From: Lachnospiraceae bacterium
Lineage (GTDB): Bacteria > Bacillota > Clostridia > Lachnospirales > Lachnospiraceae
Assembly (NCBI GenBank): GCA_017539565.1
Contig: JAFYCS010000033.1
Location: forward strand, 1-56,799
Direction: 5' to 3'
Length of the DNA: 56,799 nucleotides
Shown: positions 53,539 to 56,799 of the stretch, in pieces
How positions within the stretch are numbered: position 1 is the stretch's first letter
Layout: each line of letters opens with the position of its first letter
The notes under the pieces: model-generated
What the model saw: only the letters and a program-made list of their open reading frames with translations
What the model was told of the DNA's origin: nothing
The model's database searches: none
Made by a program: the position numbers and the translations under genes

Positions 53539-55176
53539 ATGGAAAAAATAATCGTACTGGACTTCGGCGGTCAGTACAATCAGCTGATCGCCAGACGCAT
53601 AAGAGAATGCAATGTCTATTGCGAAGTCAAACCGTATACGATGCCGATGGAGGAGCTTATAGAAATGCGACCCAGCGGCATCATTTTTACTGGTGGTCCG
53701 AATAGTGTGTATGACGAAAAGTCGCCTCACTACGATCCTAAGATATTGGATCTGGGTATTCCCATTTTGGGTATATGCTACGGTTCCCAGCTGATAGCAT
53801 ATATGGGAGGGGGAAAGGTTGAAACGGCTCCCGTCAGCGAATACGGTCATACTGAGGTAGAAGTGGATACATCATCTTCCTTATTTGGAGGCGTATCCGA
53901 GAAAACCATAGTATGGATGAGCCATACCGATTATATCGCAAAGGCGCCTGAAGGCTACAGAGTCACCGCGCATTCAAAGGTTTGTCCTGTAGCAGCTATG
54001 GAGTGTGCAGAGAAGAAGATCTACGCTACCCAGTTCCATCCTGAGGTGCTCCACAGCCGTGAGGGTATGAAGATGCTCAGGCATTTTGCGATTGATATCT
54101 GCGGCTGCAAAGGTGAGTGGCGTATGGATTCCTTTGTGGAGAAGAGCATAGCAGAGCTTCGCGAAAAGATAGGTAATGGTAAAGTGCTCTGTGCACTGTC
54201 CGGAGGTGTGGATTCTTCCGTGGCTGCAGTAATGCTTTCCAAGGCAGTAGGCAAGCAGCTTACCTGTGTGTTCGTGGATCACGGACTGCTCAGAAAGAAT
54301 GAGGGTGACGAGGTTGAAGCTATATTCGGACCCAAGGGTGCATATGAACTTAACTTTATCCGTGTGAACGCGGCTGAACGTTATTACGAAAAGCTCAAGG
54401 GGGTTGAGGAACCTGAGCGCAAGAGAAAGATAATAGGTGAAGAGTTCATCCGTATCTTTGAGGAAGAGTCAAAGAAGATAGGTGCAGTTGATTATCTGGT
54501 GCAGGGAACCATATATCCCGATGTGATCGAAAGCGGCCTGGGTGATTCGGCTGTGATCAAGAGTCATCATAACGTGGGCGGACTTCCCGATGTAGTGGAT
54601 TTCAAAGAAATAATCGAGCCTCTCCGTATGCTTTTTAAGGATGAGGTACGTCGTGTGGGTTTGGAACTTGGTATTCCCGAGAATCTTGTATTCCGCCAGC
54701 CTTTCCCCGGACCGGGACTAGGTGTGCGTATAATCGGTGAAGTGACTGCAGAAAAGGTAAGAATAACCCAGGATGCCGATGCCATCTATCGTGAAGAGAT
54801 CGCAAAGGCTGTACAGGAGTGGCAGGATCAGCATGCAGGCAGATCTGATCTGGAATATGCCGTTACCGGACCCGACGGTAAGGTGGAGCTTCGCAGGCAC
54901 GGCCACGATGAGCTCCCGCCCTGGATGCCGGCACAGTATTTCGCAGCCCTTACCAACATGCGTTCCGTAGGTGTCATGGGTGACTTCCGTACATATGATT
55001 ACGCCGTTGCTTTACGTGCAGTCATTACCAGCGACTTCATGACTGCCGAGTGTTCAGACATACCCTTTGCCGTACTTCAGAGAGTCATGAACCGTATCGT
55101 AAACGAAGTGAAGGGTGTTAACCGCGTACTCTACGACCTTACGTCGAAGCCCCCCGGGACAATCGAATTAGAATAA
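53539..55176 (+). CDS. guaA: GMP synthase (glutamine-hydrolysing)
   Basis: 545 residues catalysing XMP to GMP with glutamine and ATP. The N-terminal amidotransferase domain has [15 protein letters not shown] with the nucleophile cysteine and QFHPEVLHS. The ATP pyrophosphatase domain has [16 protein letters not shown], and the C-terminal dimerisation domain has [14 protein letters not shown] and ends [18 protein letters not shown] precedes the ATG. It is the last gene before a long non-coding region. Confidence 0.97.
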   Translation: MEKIIVLDFGGQYNQLIARRIRECNVYCEVKPYTMPMEELIEMRPSGIIFTGGPNSVYDEKSPHYDPKILDLGIPILGICYGSQLIAYMGGGKVETAPVSEYGHTEVEVDTSSSLFGGVSEKTIVWMSHTDYIAKAPEGYRVTAHSKVCPVAAMECAEKKIYATQFHPEVLHSREGMKMLRHFAIDICGCKGEWRMDSFVEKSIAELREKIGNGKVLCALSGGVDSSVAAVMLSKAVGKQLTCVFVDHGLLRKNEGDEVEAIFGPKGAYELNFIRVNAAERYYEKLKGVEEPERKRKIIGEEFIRIFEEESKKIGAVDYLVQGTIYPDVIESGLGDSAVIKSHHNVGGLPDVVDFKEIIEPLRMLFKDEVRRVGLELGIPENLVFRQPFPGPGLGVRIIGEVTAEKVRITQDADAIYREEIAKAVQEWQDQHAGRSDLEYAVTGPDGKVELRRHGHDELPPWMPAQYFAALTNMRSVGVMGDFRTYDYAVALRAVITSDFMTAECSDIPFAVLQRVMNRIVNEVKGVNRVLYDLTSKPPGTIELE

Positions 55177-55184
55177 TCCACATA

Positions 55185-55568
55185 TCATTGGGTAAAGCCG
55201 TTTAGTGCCTCCGGGGCAAACTTCTTTATCCTCACTCACTGACTTTTAATACTCACACAATCACATACCAGACAGACCTTATCTGACACCCCCAATGTCT
55301 AATAAGGTCTGTTTTTTATTGGATCTTATAGACACCCCCAGCCAGCCCTTAACATCTCTTAATGCAGTATCAGCGGGCATTTGAGGAGCTTTGGACGGAT
55401 GGGAAGAGGGCGTTTGGGGGAGATGAAAACAGACGGAAATTTGGATGGGACCGGAAGAGATTTTTAGCCGGGAAGGTAGAGATTTAGAGCTTAAATAGGA
55501 AAGATTTAATACAGGGGCGGAGGATAAGTGACTTTGCCCCGAGGAGGATAAAAGAGGTTACCCAATGA
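55185..55568. repeat. 384-bp non-coding block with symmetrical inverted ends
   Basis: TCATTGGGTAA (55185-55195) and CGGGGCAAA (55212-55220) recur inverted as TTTGCCCCG (55533-55541) and TTACCCAATGA (55558-55568), with 16 bases between the two blocks on both sides. TTATCC also recurs on each inner side. No ORF of note lies inside; a terminator occupies 55272-55319. The regularity suggests a miniature mobile element or a long-range RNA fold. Confidence 0.55.
55272..55319 (+). terminator. Terminator of guaA
   Basis: ACAGACCTTAT pairs perfectly with ATAAGGTCTGT across a 19-base loop, followed by TTTTTTATT. Confidence 0.9.
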
Positions 55569-55642
55569 CACCACAGTATCCAAGGGCAATACAGTTTAGC
55601 GTGTAAAAGGTAATCTGTTTTATCCAATAAGAATCATATAGT

Positions 55643-55693
55643 AACAGACCTTGAGAAGGAGTATAACAACCTTTCCAAGGTCTGTTTTGTTAT
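55643..55693 (+). terminator. Second, related terminator-like hairpin
   Basis: AACAGACCTTG (55643-55653) pairs with CAAGGTCTGTT (55676-55686), and AGAAGG with CCTTTC inside, followed by TTGTTATT. The stem sequence resembles the guaA terminator 370 bases upstream, so a separate short transcript may end here or the region may be duplicated. Confidence 0.75.
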
Positions 55694-55930
55694 TATCAAA
55701 TCCTTGTAGTATAAGCCGTTGATGGTTGTTGGGAGTACCCAATCCTTTGCTGTTTTAGGCAATAAGTATAACCAAATCCCGTTGTTGGGTATTAGAACTG
55801 GGATAAACATATTTACCCTTTAAAGGATAAAATGGGTTGCCTAGGAACATAGTAAAAATCTCCTAGCGGGTACAAAACAAAGGTCGAGGAAGATAAAAGA
55901 ACAAAGACTCTTCCTAATAAGCACAGAGAC

Positions 55931-56009
55931 GGAGCAAGGTAGGAAATCCTGCAAATGGCCGATAACTAACGGGGGCGTGACACGCTCCCGTTATATACCT
56001 TGATGCTCC
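55931..56009. other. Structured non-coding segment
   Basis: GGAGC-AAGGTA (55931-55941) pairs with TACCTT-GAT-GCTCC (55996-56009) around an inner near-perfect palindrome AACGGGGGCGTG/CACGCTCCCGTT (55968-55992). The rest of 55700-56361 holds no gene that I can see, only repeated ACCCAAT/TTGGGT words (for example near 55735 and 55785) and another palindrome at about 55811-55830. Confidence 0.45.
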
Positions 56010-56195
56010 TGGTTAATATGCGTTTTTATTGAAAACAAGTGCTATTTATAGTAGTATGTTATTTAGGGTTTTATACGGAATAGGGCAACAAAAGAAGGGA
56101 AACTGTTAGAAAATCTTGCAAATAGGATTGAATGTAAAGGCTTAGACAGAACAATGCTTAATCTTTGCCGGATTTTTTATCTGAAATATCCACAG

Positions 56196-56220
56196 ATTTG
56201 TGATTCACTGAATCACAAAT
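56196..56220. repeat. 25-nt perfect palindrome upstream of the GNAT gene
   Basis: ATTTGTGATTCA and TGAATCACAAAT mirror each other around one C. No T tract follows. It could be an operator or a cruciform site. Confidence 0.55.
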
Positions 56221-56361
56221 TCAAAATTGATCTCGAGCTGCTTGTGTAATTAGGATGAATATCTTCCAGTTTTATGTGCTATGGAGACAATAAAGGGATT
56301 TTAAAGAGAATCGGTCGTTTGTAAAAAAAATTGATAGATATATCAGGAGTCGGAGGATATT

Positions 56362-56799
56362 ATGTTAAGACTCAGACAGTATAAGGAAGCTGATGCCGAG
56401 ATAATCGAACAGTGGGTACAGGACAAGGATACCTTTATGAAATGGGGCGGGGAACTCTTCGGTGAGTTTCCGATTAATGGAGATATCATAGACGATGTAT
56501 ATAGGAATAAGAACGGCCTTTGCAAGGAAAAGGACAATTTCTATCCATGGGTCGCCTTTGATGAAAGCGGTATCGTCGGACACTTTATCATGAGATATCT
56601 TAACGGTGACAATAAGATACTGAGGTTTGGCTGGGTCATCGTTGACGGGAATATCCGCGGAAAAGGCTATGGCACAGAGATGCTCCGTCTTGGGATGAAA
56701 TATGCCTTTGAGATCCTTGGAGTAGAAAAGATCACGATCGGGGTTTTTGAGAATAATAGTCGTGCGCATGCATGTTATAAGAAAGTAGGATTTCATGAC
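56362..56799 (+). CDS. GNAT-family N-acetyltransferase (truncated by the window end)
   Basis: The frame is open from ATG 56362 to the window end, 146 codons, after CGGAGG. It begins MLRLRQYKEADAEIIEQWVQ. The acetyl-CoA motif is NIRGKGYGTEMLRLGMKYA, followed by GVFENNSRAHACYKKVGFHD, typical of RimJ/RimL-type GNAT enzymes that acetylate amines on proteins or small molecules. Only the last residues should be missing. The substrate is unknown. Confidence 0.88.
   Translation, partial: MLRLRQYKEADAEIIEQWVQDKDTFMKWGGELFGEFPINGDIIDDVYRNKNGLCKEKDNFYPWVAFDESGIVGHFIMRYLNGDNKILRFGWVIVDGNIRGKGYGTEMLRLGMKYAFEILGVEKITIGVFENNSRAHACYKKVGFHD

Noticed and set aside
55177-56361. CRISPR array in the gene-free region
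   Set aside because: The repeated words are short, inverted and irregularly spaced, with no direct repeat-spacer pattern or cas genes.

Overview
The window looks like a chromosomal segment of a Gram-positive, anaerobic Clostridia, most likely a Lachnospiraceae member. Pointers are the strong AGGAGG ribosome-binding sites, the paired PaaK and ACT-domain genes, the DUF5685 plus Cys-tailed J-protein pair, and secreted proteins with Big2 domains or repeats of the GRYPDxxxxYG...GxxEGR type. Housekeeping genes (rpsF-ssb-rpsR, ileS, mnmG, trxA-trxB, ispE, mtnN, guaA) form the backbone, with small accessory islets and palindromic repeats between them.

Layout. 1-2072: the 3' end of a tRNA-Phe gene, a terminator, then a promoter-led islet of a 160-residue unknown protein, a 140-nt structured RNA closed by a perfect 13-bp inverted repeat, and a stand-alone reverse transcriptase (RT). 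This resembles retron or DRT-type defence loci but has no recognisable known effector; it is the best candidate for an undescribed system. 2091-6495: paaK, an ACT-domain protein, a canonical sirtuin, a RimK-like ATP-grasp ligase and an esterase. 6502-8131 (minus): a class-I cyclic-di-GMP riboswitch precedes a type IV pilin-like protein, whose gene is followed 6 nt later by a second RimK-like ligase. 8303-9576: rpsF-ssb-rpsR with promoter and terminator. 9599-14958: an esterase, a YfhO-type membrane protein, a lipoprotein and a polyprenyl-phosphate glycosyltransferase. 14955-15277: a non-coding foldback element. 15316-21215: ileS, mnmG and a VanZ-like gene.

21188-22000 holds hairpin repeats and an AT-rich islet with a gene remnant and a small membrane protein. 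22037-28384 encodes a chaperone cluster: an HscC-like Hsp70, Hsp33 and a 1219-residue J-domain/TPR protein with an altered HPD motif. 28388-37134 carries an aconitase-family hydratase, an alanine/glycine symporter, glycogen phosphorylase and a GH31 glycosidase. 37135-44331 holds DUF5685, a second J-protein, thioredoxin and its reductase, ispE, DUF1934, a glycosyltransferase-GtrA fusion and mtnN. 44432-51669 encodes two large secreted proteins. 51709-53529 encodes a degenerate sirtuin paralogue and an unknown helical protein, followed by guaA. 55177-56361 is about 1.2 kb without genes but rich in inverted repeats and terminators. The window ends inside a GNAT acetyltransferase gene.

All family assignments come from reading motifs and lengths by eye; no database search was run.
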